A stretch of DNA of 64,000 bases from Actinopolymorpha sp. NPDC004070. GTDB lineage: Bacteria > Actinomycetota > Actinomycetes > Propionibacteriales > Actinopolymorphaceae. The translations under genes and the position numbers were made by a program. Positions 47,862 to 57,267 of the stretch are shown here, piece after piece. A model generated the notes under the pieces. That model saw only the letters and a program-made list of their open reading frames with translations. It was not told where the DNA came from and ran no database searches. Location of the stretch: NCBI RefSeq assembly GCF_040610475.1, contig NZ_JBEXMJ010000008.1, positions 124,001-188,000 of the forward strand. The letters are read 5' to 3'. Each line of letters opens with the position of its first letter. The stretch's first letter is position 1.

Positions 47862-48503
47862 ATGAGTCCTGCAGGACGCACCGTCAGCCGCACCACCGTG
47901 GTCGGGGTGGCCGCCGCCGCGGCGACCGTCTCCGGGCTCGTGGTCGGCGGCATCGCGCTGGCGGACAACGCCTCCGGCCCCAAGGCGCAGGTGGCCGCGC
48001 AGCCCCAGGCCACGCCGACCGCTTCACCGGCACCGAAGGAACGCGGCGGCTTCGGCCACCCCGGCCGGCCGGGTGGGCCCGGACGCTTCGGACCGGGTGG
48101 CTTCGGAGGTGGCTTCGGACCGGGTGGGTTCGGGCCCGGCGAGCTCGGAATGGCCGGTCGCGCGCTGCACGGTGAGTTCGTCGTCGCGAAGCCGGGCGGT
48201 GGCTACCAGACCGTCGCCGCCCAGCGCGGCACCGCCCAGTCGGTCAGCTCCACCGCGGTCACGGTGAAGAGCACCGACGGCTACACCCACACCTACGTCG
48301 TGGACGCCAAGACCCGGGTGAACGCGCTGCGGGAGGGCATCGGGTCGATCAAGCAGGGCCAGCAGGTCGCCGTCGTCGCGAAGGTCAGCGGCAACACCTC
48401 GACCGCCGTCCGGGTCGTCGACCTCGCCGACCGCGGGACGGGCAAGCAGTGGCGTCAGCCCGGGCAGAAGCAGGCCCCGGGGCCGAAGAGCGGCACCAAC
48501 TAG
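47862..48503 (+). CDS. Secreted or membrane-anchored Gly/Phe/Pro-rich protein with DUF5666-like domain
   Basis: 213 residues. A hydrophobic N-terminal segment (VVGVAAAAATVSGLVVGGIALAD, about residues 13-35) suggests export. Residues 60-95 are a G-F-G-P-G-G repeat. The C-terminal 100 residues (TAQSVSSTAVTVKSTDGYTHTYVVDAKTRVN in parts, then IKQGQQVAVVAKVSG) resemble the DUF5666 beta-barrel that often follows a signal peptide in actinobacteria. ATG 47862 follows GGAGCAG. Role unknown; such genes are often near two-component systems, but none is seen here. Confidence 0.7.
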   Translation: MSPAGRTVSRTTVVGVAAAAATVSGLVVGGIALADNASGPKAQVAAQPQATPTASPAPKERGGFGHPGRPGGPGRFGPGGFGGGFGPGGFGPGELGMAGRALHGEFVVAKPGGGYQTVAAQRGTAQSVSSTAVTVKSTDGYTHTYVVDAKTRVNALREGIGSIKQGQQVAVVAKVSGNTSTAVRVVDLADRGTGKQWRQPGQKQAPGPKSGTN

Positions 48504-48515
48504 CGAGGATCCCTG

Positions 48516-48551
48516 CGGTGGCCGGGCTTTCGTGGAGGAATCCGGCCACCG
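48516..48551. terminator. Hairpin between convergent genes
   Basis: CGGTGGCCGG (48516-48525) pairs with CCGGCCACCG (48542-48551), a 10-bp stem with a 16-base loop, between the secreted-protein gene and the end of the convergent glycolipid-binding gene. Confidence 0.55.
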
Positions 48552-48557
48552 ATGACC

Positions 48558-49277
48558 CTAGGTCGCCGCGAGGACCTCACCCGCGGCGCCGTCGGCCTCC
48601 TCGCCCCGGTGAGCCGTGGCCGAGACGTCCGCCCTGGCGGGATCGATCCTGGCCACGCTCCCGGCGCTCGGCTCGGCCGGGCCGACCCGGTGCGCGATGC
48701 CCGGATAGTCGAGGACCAGCCCGTCCCGGTCGAAGACGACGTCGGCGGTGAAGTCGTCGCTGTCGAACCGGACCACCGCACCGTCGCCGTCCGCGCGCAC
48801 GTGGGTGTAGCGCTGCCGGCTCGGGCGTACCGACAGGTCGGGTACCGACACCCACGCCGTCAGCAGCTCGACCGGTCCACCGCCGGTGAGCAGCCCGTGC
48901 CGGCGTACCGGCATGGTGTTGGTGAGCGGAGACAGCCCCAGGTCGCAGTCCAGCGCGTCGCCGTAGAGCCGTGCGTCCCCACCCGGCGGCGGCGCGTCCA
49001 GGTGTCCCTCGGCGTCGGCGAGGATCTCCCAGCGGCCGGCGCCGTCACGGCGCAGCTCCAGCACCCGCCGCCAGCCGACGCCGAACGCGTGCACCCGCAG
49101 CGACGACGTGGCGTAGTCGTCACCGGTGGTGAGGGCGTACTCCAGCCGGTACGGCACCGGGTCCGCACCGATCGCCGAACCGACCGCGGACAGGTGCCCG
49201 CGCGCCAGCTTGACCTCGGCGAGCTCAGCGCCGGCGTCCTTGCACCACACCAGAGACCGGTGTACGTCGGGGCCCAT
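48558..49277 (-). CDS. Putative glycolipid-binding protein (DUF1089)
   Basis: 239 residues. The line YRLEYALTTGDDYATSSLRVHAFG, then WRRVLELRRDGAGRWEI and the late FTADVVFDRDGLVLDYPGIAHRV match the putative glycolipid-binding family PF06475, cytoplasmic proteins with a lipocalin-like barrel often built from two similar halves. The ligand is unknown. The last 35 residues are acidic, Ala-rich and probably a tail. ATG 49277 is chosen; GGAGGTGGC lies upstream. Confidence 0.78.
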   Translation of the reverse strand: MGPDVHRSLVWCKDAGAELAEVKLARGHLSAVGSAIGADPVPYRLEYALTTGDDYATSSLRVHAFGVGWRRVLELRRDGAGRWEILADAEGHLDAPPPGGDARLYGDALDCDLGLSPLTNTMPVRRHGLLTGGGPVELLTAWVSVPDLSVRPSRQRYTHVRADGDGAVVRFDSDDFTADVVFDRDGLVLDYPGIAHRVGPAEPSAGSVARIDPARADVSATAHRGEEADGAAGEVLAAT

Positions 49278-49434
49278 GCGGCCACCTCCTCAGCAGGTTG
49301 GCGGGAGGTTACCTCCGCACGGACCCCGCAGGTGCGGAATCGACCAAGGCTGGCCTACGCGGACACCGGACCTCGCGTGCGTCTGACCATGCCGACGTCC
49401 ATGCCGACATGCATGTCGACGTCCACGACGACGG

Positions 49435-51513
49435 CTACTCCGACGCCTTCGCCAGACCCACCTGGTCGAGGACGAACGCGTGCACCTGCGCCTCGTCCCG
49501 CCAGGCGTCGTACCTGCCCGAGGGCCCGCCGTGGCCCGCGCCGAGTTCGGTCTTCAACAGCACCGGTCCACCGCCGGTCATCCGGTCCCGTAGCCGGGCG
49601 ACCCACTTGGCCGGCTCCCAGTAGCTCACCCTCGGGTCGTTCAGCCCGGCGGTGGCGTAGATGGCGGGGTAGTGGCTGGCCGAGACGTTGTCGAAGGGCG
49701 CGTACGCCTTCATCGCGGCGTACACCTGCGGGTCGGCCACCGGGTTTCCCCACTCGTCCCACTCCCGCACCGTCAACGGCAGCGACGGGTCCAGGATGGT
49801 GGTGAGCGCGTCCACGAACGGCACCTCCGCCACCGCCGCGGCGCACAGGTCCGGGCGGAGGTTGAGCACCGCACCGATCAGCAGGCCGCCGGCCGACCCA
49901 CCTCGGATCGCCAGGCCTTCCCGGGTGGTCCACCCGGTCTCCACGAGGTAGTCGGCGGCGGCCACGAAGTCGGTGAAGGTGTTGGCCTTCTCCAGCCGCT
50001 TGCCGTGGTCGTACCACGACCGGCCGAGCTCCCCGCCGCCACGCACGTGCGCGATCGCGAACGCCACCCCACGGTCCAGCAGCGACAGCCGCAGGGTGGA
50101 GAACCACGGGTCCATCGAGTGTTCGTACGACCCGTAGCCGTACAGCAGCACCGGCCCACCCTCGGGGCGGTCGTCGCGCCACACCAGCGAGATCGGCACC
50201 TTCGTCCCGTCCGGAGCGGTGGCCCACTCCCGGGTCGACTGGTAGCGGTCGAGGTCGACGTTGAGCACCGGCTGCCGCTTGCGCAGCCTGCGCGCGTCGG
50301 TGGCCAGGTCGACGTCGATGACGGAGTTCGGCGTGGTCAGCGAGGTGTAGTCGATCCGCAGCGTGGTGGTGTCGAACTCGCGGTTGGTGCCGACGTCGAC
50401 GGTGTAGATGGGCTCCTCGAAGCCCATCCGGCGGCGCTCCCCGTCGGCGACGGATATCACGTCGAGCTCGGTACGCCCGTCCGAGCGCAAGGCCACCACC
50501 AGGTGGTCGGCGAACGCGTCCACCGACACGATCCGAACGCCTTCCTGGTGCGGGATCACGTCCGTCCAGCGCTCCGGGCGCGGGTCTTCCACCGGCGCCT
50601 GCGCGAGCCGGAAGTCTGGGCCCTGGTCGTTGGTGACGAACAGGAACCGGTCGGTGTGGTGCTCGAGGGAGTACTCCACCCCGGGCCGGCGCGCGGCGAC
50701 CAGCCGCCACCGGCCCTCGGGGTCGTCGGCGGGCAGGACGTGGACCTCGCTGGACTCGGTGGCGTGCAGGTCCAGCACCAGCCACTCCCGCGAGCGGGTC
50801 CGGGAGACTCCGAGGTAGAACGACTCGTCCTCCTCGGTGAAGATCAGGACGTCGTCGGACTGGTCGGTGCCGAGCCGGTGCCGCCACAGCTTCCACGGCC
50901 GGTGGGCCGGGTCGAGGGTGGTGTAGAACAGGAACCCCTCGTCGGCGGACCAGGCGGCGCCGTACCCCGTCGGGCTGATCGTGTCGGGCAGGTGCTCGCC
51001 GGTGCGGAGGTCCTTCACCCGCATCCGGAACTCCTCGCTGCCGTCGGTGTCCACCGAGTAGGCGAGCAGGTGGCCGCTCGGCGACACCGAGAACGCGCCC
51101 AGCGCGAAGTACTCGGTGCCCTCCGCGGCCTCGTTGCAGTCCAGCAGCACCTCCTCGCCGGCACTCACATCCGTGCTGCCCCCGCCGGACGCGTCTTCGG
51201 CACCGACGGGATGACGTACGAACAGGGGGTACTGCTTGTCCTCCTGCGTGCGGGTGAAGTACTCCCACGCTCCGTCACGTGCCGGGACGTCCTCGTCGGT
51301 CTCCTTGATCCGGGAGCGGTACTCCTCGAACAGCTCCTCGCGCAGGCCGGCCAGATGTGCGAGGGATTCCTCGGTATGGGCGTTCTCGGCCTGCAGATGG
51401 GCGAGTACGGCCGGATCCTCGCGGTCGCGCAGCCAGGCGTACTCGTCGACCCGCTCGTCACCGTGGTGGCGGTGGACGAAGGGACGTTGCTCGGGACGGG
51501 GTGCAGTGGGCAT
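49435..51513 (-). CDS. ptrB: Oligopeptidase B (S9A serine peptidase)
   Basis: 692 residues, full length. An N-terminal beta-propeller (YAWLRDREDPAVLAHLQAEN at the start) caps a C-terminal alpha/beta hydrolase domain. The catalytic Ser is in RGGSAGGLLIG, Asp in AGLNDPRVSYWEPAKW and His in GAGHGGPSGRYD. It cleaves short peptides after Lys or Arg in the cytoplasm. It lies 10 bases after the ABC exporter gene on the same strand and is probably co-transcribed. Confidence 0.93.
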   Translation of the reverse strand: MPTAPRPEQRPFVHRHHGDERVDEYAWLRDREDPAVLAHLQAENAHTEESLAHLAGLREELFEEYRSRIKETDEDVPARDGAWEYFTRTQEDKQYPLFVRHPVGAEDASGGGSTDVSAGEEVLLDCNEAAEGTEYFALGAFSVSPSGHLLAYSVDTDGSEEFRMRVKDLRTGEHLPDTISPTGYGAAWSADEGFLFYTTLDPAHRPWKLWRHRLGTDQSDDVLIFTEEDESFYLGVSRTRSREWLVLDLHATESSEVHVLPADDPEGRWRLVAARRPGVEYSLEHHTDRFLFVTNDQGPDFRLAQAPVEDPRPERWTDVIPHQEGVRIVSVDAFADHLVVALRSDGRTELDVISVADGERRRMGFEEPIYTVDVGTNREFDTTTLRIDYTSLTTPNSVIDVDLATDARRLRKRQPVLNVDLDRYQSTREWATAPDGTKVPISLVWRDDRPEGGPVLLYGYGSYEHSMDPWFSTLRLSLLDRGVAFAIAHVRGGGELGRSWYDHGKRLEKANTFTDFVAAADYLVETGWTTREGLAIRGGSAGGLLIGAVLNLRPDLCAAAVAEVPFVDALTTILDPSLPLTVREWDEWGNPVADPQVYAAMKAYAPFDNVSASHYPAIYATAGLNDPRVSYWEPAKWVARLRDRMTGGGPVLLKTELGAGHGGPSGRYDAWRDEAQVHAFVLDQVGLAKASE

Positions 51514-51523
51514 GGCGCCGACA

Positions 51524-53515
51524 TTACCCGGCCGGGGCCGCGACATTCGCCGCCGCTGACGGCTCCGGAGAGACCACCACCGGGCCACCGACGGAGTCGA
51601 CTGTGGAGACGCCGCGATCCTCGGGGATGGCGGCCTCCACCTCGGAGCTCTCGCTCTCGGTGGCGAACTGCGTACGGTGCAGCTCGGCGTAGCGGCCGCC
51701 GCGGGCGAGCAACTCGTGGTGGGTGCCGCGTTCGACCACGTGGCCGGCCTCGAGCACCAGGATCAGGTCGGCGGCCCTGATCGTGGACAGGCGGTGCGCG
51801 ATGACCACGGCGGTCCGGTCGGCCAGCGCCTCACCGAGCGCAGCCTGCACGGCCGCCTCGGAGGTGGAGTCCAGGTGCGCGGTCGCCTCGTCGAGGATCA
51901 CCACCCGCGGCTGGGCGAGCAGCAGCCGGGCGATGGTCAGCCGCTGGCGTTCACCACCGGACAGCCGGTACCCCCGCTCGCCGACCACCGTCTCCAGACC
52001 TTCCGGCAGCCCTGCCACCAGGTCGTCCAGCCGGGCCCGGCGCAGCGCCTCCCACAGCTCGTCGTCGCTCGCCTCCGGGCGGGCCAGCAGGAGGTTGGAC
52101 CGCAGCGACTCGTGGAAGAGGTGGCCGTCCTGGGTGACCATCCCGATCGTGTCGCGCAGTGAGTCGAACGTCAGGTCGCGTACGTCGACACCGGACAGCC
52201 GCACGGCGCCCTCGTCCACGTCGTACAGCCGGGGGATCAGCGACGCGATCGTCGACTTCCCCGCACCCGAGGAGCCGACCAGCGCCACCATGGCGCCCGG
52301 TTCGACCCGGAACGACACGTCGTGCAGGACCTCCTCGCCACCACGCGCGTCCAGCTTCGCGACCTCCTCCAGTGACGCCAGCGACACCTTGTCGGCGGCG
52401 GGGTACGCAAACCGGACGTGCTCGAACTCCACCGACACCGGCCCGTCCGGCACGCCGACGGCATCCGGCGACTGGTCGATCAGCGGCGCCAGGTCGAGCA
52501 CCTCGAAGACCCGCTCGAAGCTGACCAGCGCACTCATCACCTCCACCCGGGCGCTGGCCAGCGCGGTCAGCGGCGCGTACAGCCGGGTGAGCAGCAGCGC
52601 CAGCGCCACCACGTCGCCGGGGTCCAGTGAGCCGGCCAGGGCGTAGTAGCCGCCGAGGCCGTAGACCAGCGCCAGTGCCAGCGCCGAGACCAGTGTGAGC
52701 GCGGCGATGAACACCCACTGCACCATCGCGCTGCGCACCCCGATGTCGCGCACCCGCCGGGCACGCACCGCGAACTCCGCGGACTCGTGCGCGGGCCGCC
52801 CGAACAGCTTGACGAGCGTGGCCCCCGGAGCGGAGAAGCGCTCGGTCATCTGGGTACTCATCGCGGAGTTGTGATTGGCCGCCTCGCGCTCCAGCCGGGC
52901 AAGCCGGTTGCCCATCCGCTGCGCGGGCACCACGAAGATCGGCAACAGCACCAGTGCCAGCACGGTCACCTGCCAGGACAGGCCGATCATCACCGCCAGG
53001 GTGAGGACCAGGGTGACGAGGTTGCTCACCACGCCGGACAGCGTGTCGCTGAAGGCGCGCTGGGCGCCGAGCACGTCGTTGTTGAGCCGGCTCACCAGGG
53101 CGCCGGTGCGGGTACGGGTGAAGAACGCCACCGGCATGCGCTGCACGTGGTCGAACACGGCCGTGCGCAGGTCGAGAATCAGTCCCTCGCCGATGCGGGC
53201 GGACAGCAGCCGGGTGAGGATCCCGAGCCCGGCCTCGGCCACCGCGATGACCGCGATCACCGCGGCGAGGACGAGCACGACCCGCAACGGCGAGCGTTGC
53301 ACGATCGCGTCCAGCACCCGCCCGGCCAGCACCGGCGTCGCCACCGTCAGGACGGCGGTCACCACACTGAGCAGGAGGAACTTCGTGAGCTGGGCACGGT
53401 GCGGCGCGGCGAACCCGCCGATCCGCCGCAGGGTCGCGCGGGAGAACGGCCGGCGCTCGTCCTCGGCGTTCATCGCGTGGTAGAGCGACATCCACGCGGT
53501 GGTCTCCATGTCCAT
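51524..53515 (-). CDS. ABC exporter, fused membrane and ATPase domains
   Basis: 663 residues. Six membrane helices (about residues 40-330) are followed by an ATPase domain with Walker A ALVGSSGAGKST, signature LSGGERQR, Walker B VVILDEATAHLD and the switch His in VIAHRLSTIR. It is a half-transporter and works as a dimer; no partner gene is adjacent, so a homodimer is likely. Substrate (lipid, drug or peptide) cannot be told. Start set at MDMETTAW. The ptrB gene follows 10 bases later. Confidence 0.9.
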   Translation of the reverse strand: MDMETTAWMSLYHAMNAEDERRPFSRATLRRIGGFAAPHRAQLTKFLLLSVVTAVLTVATPVLAGRVLDAIVQRSPLRVVLVLAAVIAVIAVAEAGLGILTRLLSARIGEGLILDLRTAVFDHVQRMPVAFFTRTRTGALVSRLNNDVLGAQRAFSDTLSGVVSNLVTLVLTLAVMIGLSWQVTVLALVLLPIFVVPAQRMGNRLARLEREAANHNSAMSTQMTERFSAPGATLVKLFGRPAHESAEFAVRARRVRDIGVRSAMVQWVFIAALTLVSALALALVYGLGGYYALAGSLDPGDVVALALLLTRLYAPLTALASARVEVMSALVSFERVFEVLDLAPLIDQSPDAVGVPDGPVSVEFEHVRFAYPAADKVSLASLEEVAKLDARGGEEVLHDVSFRVEPGAMVALVGSSGAGKSTIASLIPRLYDVDEGAVRLSGVDVRDLTFDSLRDTIGMVTQDGHLFHESLRSNLLLARPEASDDELWEALRRARLDDLVAGLPEGLETVVGERGYRLSGGERQRLTIARLLLAQPRVVILDEATAHLDSTSEAAVQAALGEALADRTAVVIAHRLSTIRAADLILVLEAGHVVERGTHHELLARGGRYAELHRTQFATESESSEVEAAIPEDRGVSTVDSVGGPVVVSPEPSAAANVAAPAG

Positions 53516-53728
53516 GCCCGCTCGGTCCCTTCGCCTCGGCGCGCGTGCACGTCGTACGACGTGTGTCATCGCGTGCGACGCTAGGACCCCAACCAAGGTT
53601 GAGGGCAAGGCGGCGCCCGTCGATTCCGGGCACCTTCTCAGCTACCACCCCCAAAGCCGGCCGAAGCGGACCCGGGCGTCGCCACCGTCTCCACCCGCGG
53701 ACGACGGGGCGGCACACCGGAGAGGAGG

Positions 53729-54910
53729 TCAGGCCTCGAGCACGACGGCCAGGCCCTGGCCGACCCCGATGCACAGGGCCGCGAGTCCGCGTCCGCCGCC
53801 GCGACGGCGCAGTTGCCAGGCCAGCGAGGCGACGATCCGCGCCCCTGACGCTCCGAGCGGGTGGCCGAGGGCGATGGCACCGCCGCGGGGGTTGACGATC
53901 TCGGGGTCCAGGTCGGGCCAGTGCGCCAGGCAGGCCAGCGCCTGGGCGGCGAACGCCTCGTTCAGTTCCACCACGTCCAGGTCGGCCCAGCCGAGCCCGG
54001 CCCGGGCCAGCGCCTGCTCGGCCGCCGGCACCGGGCCGACGCCGAACCGCCGCGGGTCGACCGCCGCGACCCCCCGGGACACCACCCGGGCCAGCGGCTC
54101 CACACCGATCGAGCGCGCCGCGTCCTCGTCACCGAGCAGCAGCGCCGCCGCACCGTCGTTCAGCGGTGAGGAGTTGCCCGCCGTGATCGTCCCGTCCGGG
54201 CGGAACGCCGGCCGCAGCGCGGCGAGGGCCTCGACGGTGGTGTCCGGCCGGACGCTCTCGTCGCGGTCCAGGTCGCAGCCGGGTACGGGTGCCACCTCGG
54301 CGGCGAACTCCCCGGCCGCCCACGCGGCGGCGGCCCGCCGGTGACTGCGTACGGCGAACGCGTCCTGGCCCGCCCGCGAGATGCCGTACTCACCGGCCAG
54401 GGACTCCGTGGCCTCACCGAGCGAGACGGTCCATTCGGGCGGCATCGCCGGGTTGACCATCCGCCAGCCCAGCGTCGTGGAGTGCAGCGTCTGCGACTCA
54501 CGTGGGAAGCCGCGGTCGGGCTTGGGCAGCACCCACGGCGCCCGGCTCATCGACTCCACCCCGCCGGCCACGCACAGGGACGCCTCACCGACGGCGATGG
54601 TACGGCCGGCCGCCATCACCGCCTCCATCCCCGAACCGCACAGCCGGTTGACGGTGACGCCCGGCACCGAGGCCGGCAGCCCAGCCAGCAGCACGGCCAT
54701 CCGGGCGACGTTGCGGTTGTCCTCGCCCGCACCGTTGGCGGCACCGAACACCACGTCGTCGACGCGTGCCGAGTCCAGCCCAGGATTACGGCGGACGACT
54801 TCGCCGACGACGTGGGCGGCGAGATCGTCCGGGCGTACGTCGGCCAGCCCGCCGGCGTACCGGCCGACCGGCGTGCGCACGGCGTCGAGGACGAACACCT
54901 CGTGGATCAC
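53729..54910 (-). CDS. Thiolase (acetyl-CoA C-acyltransferase)
   Basis: 393 residues. The acyl-accepting Cys is in VNRLCGSGMEAV (about residue 90), the His in GGAIALGHPLGASGARI (about 350), and the second Cys in AALCIGVGQGLAVV (about 382). The layout is that of degradative thiolases, including beta-ketoadipyl-CoA thiolase (PcaF type); the pathway cannot be fixed since no other beta-oxidation genes are adjacent. GTG 54910 has AAGGAG eight bases upstream. Confidence 0.9.
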   Translation of the reverse strand: MIHEVFVLDAVRTPVGRYAGGLADVRPDDLAAHVVGEVVRRNPGLDSARVDDVVFGAANGAGEDNRNVARMAVLLAGLPASVPGVTVNRLCGSGMEAVMAAGRTIAVGEASLCVAGGVESMSRAPWVLPKPDRGFPRESQTLHSTTLGWRMVNPAMPPEWTVSLGEATESLAGEYGISRAGQDAFAVRSHRRAAAAWAAGEFAAEVAPVPGCDLDRDESVRPDTTVEALAALRPAFRPDGTITAGNSSPLNDGAAALLLGDEDAARSIGVEPLARVVSRGVAAVDPRRFGVGPVPAAEQALARAGLGWADLDVVELNEAFAAQALACLAHWPDLDPEIVNPRGGAIALGHPLGASGARIVASLAWQLRRRGGGRGLAALCIGVGQGLAVVLEA

Positions 54911-55068
54911 CGCACCGGCTCCTTCCCGCACGTCGCGTCACCGAATCCCGTCACCGGATCCTGTCGGCTCGTCGCCCAGCGCATCCCTGTGTGCACAGGC
55001 GGTTCACGTCCTTCGGCCATCCTCCGTGGTTCGCGCTCCGGTGTCGAGCCGGGCCGGGGGCATCGGAT

Positions 55069-55096
55069 TGCAGGAGAAGTTGATCACGGTTATATC
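55069..55096 (+). promoter_or_regulatory. Promoter of a probably leaderless NUDIX gene
   Basis: -35 TTGCAG (55069-55074) and -10 TATATC (55091-55096) with a 16-base spacer. The GTG start at 55106 lies nine bases after the -10, and no ribosome site is present, so the mRNA may begin at the start codon. Confidence 0.5.
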
Positions 55097-55105
55097 GTTC
55101 GGCTC

Positions 55106-55666
55106 GTGCCCGGATCCCGCATACGTTCCGCCGTGCGCCTGCTGGTCGTCGACCCGCTGGACCGGCTTCTCCTCTTCCACGCCAAGCCCCCACGCGGTCC
55201 CGCGGACGGGTTCTGGTTCTGCCCCGGCGGCGGCCTCGAGGCGGGGGAGTCGGCGCTGCAGGCGGCTGCCCGCGAACTGCGGGAGGAGACCGGTCTGCAG
55301 GTCGATCCCGACCGCATGCAGGGTCCGGTGTGGACCCGTCGCCACGTCGTACCCCTCGCCGCCGAGAACGCGGCTGCAGGCGGCGACCGGGGTGCAGGCG
55401 GCGACGGCGATGCCGGCAGTGAGGACCTCCTGGACCAGCGGGAGCAGTTCTTCGTCTACCGCGCGCCGAACACCCCGGCCATCCACGCCATCGGCGACCC
55501 GTGGTCGATGCGTGACGGCCACCAGGCCTACCGGTGGTGGAGCCGGCGCGACCTGGAGGCCGGCCCCGCCGACGCCGCCGTGTTCGCGCCCCGGCGGCTA
55601 CCCGAACTGTTCCCGGAGATCCTCGCCGGCCGCTGGGACGACCCACCGCGCGACGTCGGCGTCTGA
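55106..55666 (+). CDS. NUDIX hydrolase
   Basis: 186 residues. The Nudix box runs GGGLEAGESALQAAARELREETGLQ (in pieces, about residues 43-67), with the metal-binding REx2EE intact. NUDIX enzymes hydrolyse nucleoside diphosphate derivatives, including damaged nucleotides and dinucleotide cofactors; the substrate is unknown. A Gly-Asp-rich insertion (AAGGDRGAGGDGDAG) breaks the domain near residue 95. The start is GTG 55106, likely leaderless. Confidence 0.85.
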   Translation: MPGSRIRSAVRLLVVDPLDRLLLFHAKPPRGPADGFWFCPGGGLEAGESALQAAARELREETGLQVDPDRMQGPVWTRRHVVPLAAENAAAGGDRGAGGDGDAGSEDLLDQREQFFVYRAPNTPAIHAIGDPWSMRDGHQAYRWWSRRDLEAGPADAAVFAPRRLPELFPEILAGRWDDPPRDVGV

Positions 55667-55729
55667 GGCGTCCGGGAGGGGCGGCCGGACAGCTGTTCGG
55701 CACCGACGGCTCCGTACCGATAAGTGGTG

Positions 55730-55760
55730 GCCGAGACCGAGGCGTGGCCCTAGTCTCGGC
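55730..55760. promoter_or_regulatory. Inverted repeat at the Eis-like gene promoter
   Basis: GCCGAGAC (55730-55737) and GTCTCGGC (55753-55760) are exact inverted copies 15 bases apart, ending four bases before ATG 55765. TAGTCT at 55751-55756 is a possible -10, so a protein bound here could block transcription of a leaderless mRNA. Confidence 0.4.
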
Positions 55761-55764
55761 TGCG

Positions 55765-57135
55765 ATGACTTCGACCGTACGAACCGACGAACCCACCGGC
55801 TCCACCCGCGACCTGGGCGACGGCCTGGTGATGCGCTGGTCGACGCCTGCGGACACCGACGCGCTCGTCGAGCTCGCCGGGACGGTGTTCCGCGACACCG
55901 ACGACGGCCCGCCCAACATCGTGGTGGCCGACACCGTGCGCCGGCACATGCGCGGCGACCATCCCCTGCTCGGACCACACGACTACGTCGTGGTCGAGGA
56001 CACCGGCGCCGACCGGAAACGGCTCGTCGCCTGTGCGTGTTACCAGCAGGAGGAATGGACCTACGACGGCGTTCCGCTCCCGGTCGGCCGGCCCGAAATC
56101 GTCGCCGCGGATCCCGAATACCGACGGCGAGGGCTCGTCCGTACGCTCTTCGGCGCGATTCACGACCGGTGCGAACAGGACGGAAAACTCGTCCAGTCGA
56201 TCACCGGAATTCCGAACTTCTACCGGCAGTTCGGCTACGAGTACGCCGTCGACCTCGGCGGCAGCGTTTCGTTCCCGGTCTCGCTGCTGCCCGAACCGAA
56301 GGCCGGCGAACCCGAGCCGTACCGGCTGCGAAAGGCAACCAGGGAAGACGTTCCCGCGCTGGTCGCGTGTTACGAACAGGGCCAGCGGGGGAGTCTGGTG
56401 GTCTCCCGGCTCACGGAGAAATCCTGGACGTACCACATCGACGCGGAGGACGAACCCGACGCGCTCCGAGGTTATGGCCGGGTACGAGTCATCGAGTCCG
56501 GCGCGGGGGAGTTCTGCGGGCTGGTGGTGGCGCAGGGAAGTGGCGTGCATTTCCACGTCACCCTGATGGAATTCATCCCCGGCACCAACCTGGCCCGCGT
56601 TCGGCCGTCGCTCGTACGTGCCCTCGTCGACCTCGCCGGGCAGAAGCCGCCGAACACGCCCGACCACGAGCCGATCACCAGGCTGGTTTTCGAACTCGGC
56701 CGCGACCATCCGTTCTACCCGATGATTCCGGCCGAGCACGGGCCTCGCCAGGACCCGCCCTACGCGTGGTACGTCCGGGTGCCGGACCTGCCCGCGGTGC
56801 TCCGCCGGATCGCCCCCGTCCTCGAACGCCGGCTGGCGGAGTCGCCCGTGGCCGGCTACGACGGCGACCTGCTGCTCGACTTCTACCGCACCGCCGTACG
56901 CCTGACGTTCACCAACGGCCGGCTCGGCGCCGTCCGCGACCAGGGCCCGGCCGCCCGGCACGACCGGACACCGCGGGCCGGGTTCCCGCAGTTGGTGTTC
57001 CTGCGGTCGCTGTTCGGGCACGCGTCGCTGGACGAACTCCGCACCACCTATCCCGACGTCGGCACCGGCGGCGAGGCAGGGCCGCTGGTGAACGCGTTGT
57101 TCCCCAAGCGGCCGTCCCGGCTGTTCGCGCCCTGA
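55765..57135 (+). CDS. GNAT acetyltransferase, Eis-like architecture
   Basis: 456 residues. The N-terminal GNAT domain has the acetyl-CoA loop PEYRRRGLVRTLFGAIHD (about residues 113-130). A second GNAT-like part and a C-terminal domain follow, as in Eis-type proteins (about 400 residues). Such enzymes acetylate aminoglycosides, peptides or small amines; which applies is unknown. Part of the coding sequence (56040-56480) is less GC-rich than its neighbours, perhaps a trace of transfer. No ribosome site is evident. Confidence 0.8.
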   Translation: MTSTVRTDEPTGSTRDLGDGLVMRWSTPADTDALVELAGTVFRDTDDGPPNIVVADTVRRHMRGDHPLLGPHDYVVVEDTGADRKRLVACACYQQEEWTYDGVPLPVGRPEIVAADPEYRRRGLVRTLFGAIHDRCEQDGKLVQSITGIPNFYRQFGYEYAVDLGGSVSFPVSLLPEPKAGEPEPYRLRKATREDVPALVACYEQGQRGSLVVSRLTEKSWTYHIDAEDEPDALRGYGRVRVIESGAGEFCGLVVAQGSGVHFHVTLMEFIPGTNLARVRPSLVRALVDLAGQKPPNTPDHEPITRLVFELGRDHPFYPMIPAEHGPRQDPPYAWYVRVPDLPAVLRRIAPVLERRLAESPVAGYDGDLLLDFYRTAVRLTFTNGRLGAVRDQGPAARHDRTPRAGFPQLVFLRSLFGHASLDELRTTYPDVGTGGEAGPLVNALFPKRPSRLFAP

Positions 57136-57267
57136 TCGCCCCCTGACGCACGGGACGAAGCGGGCGGACCGCCCGGCAACCGGGACAAAGCGGACGAACG
57201 AGCACCGACCGGCCGGTCACGCCCGACGTGCTGGGCCACCCCGGCCCGGCATGGCAGGATCTCGACG

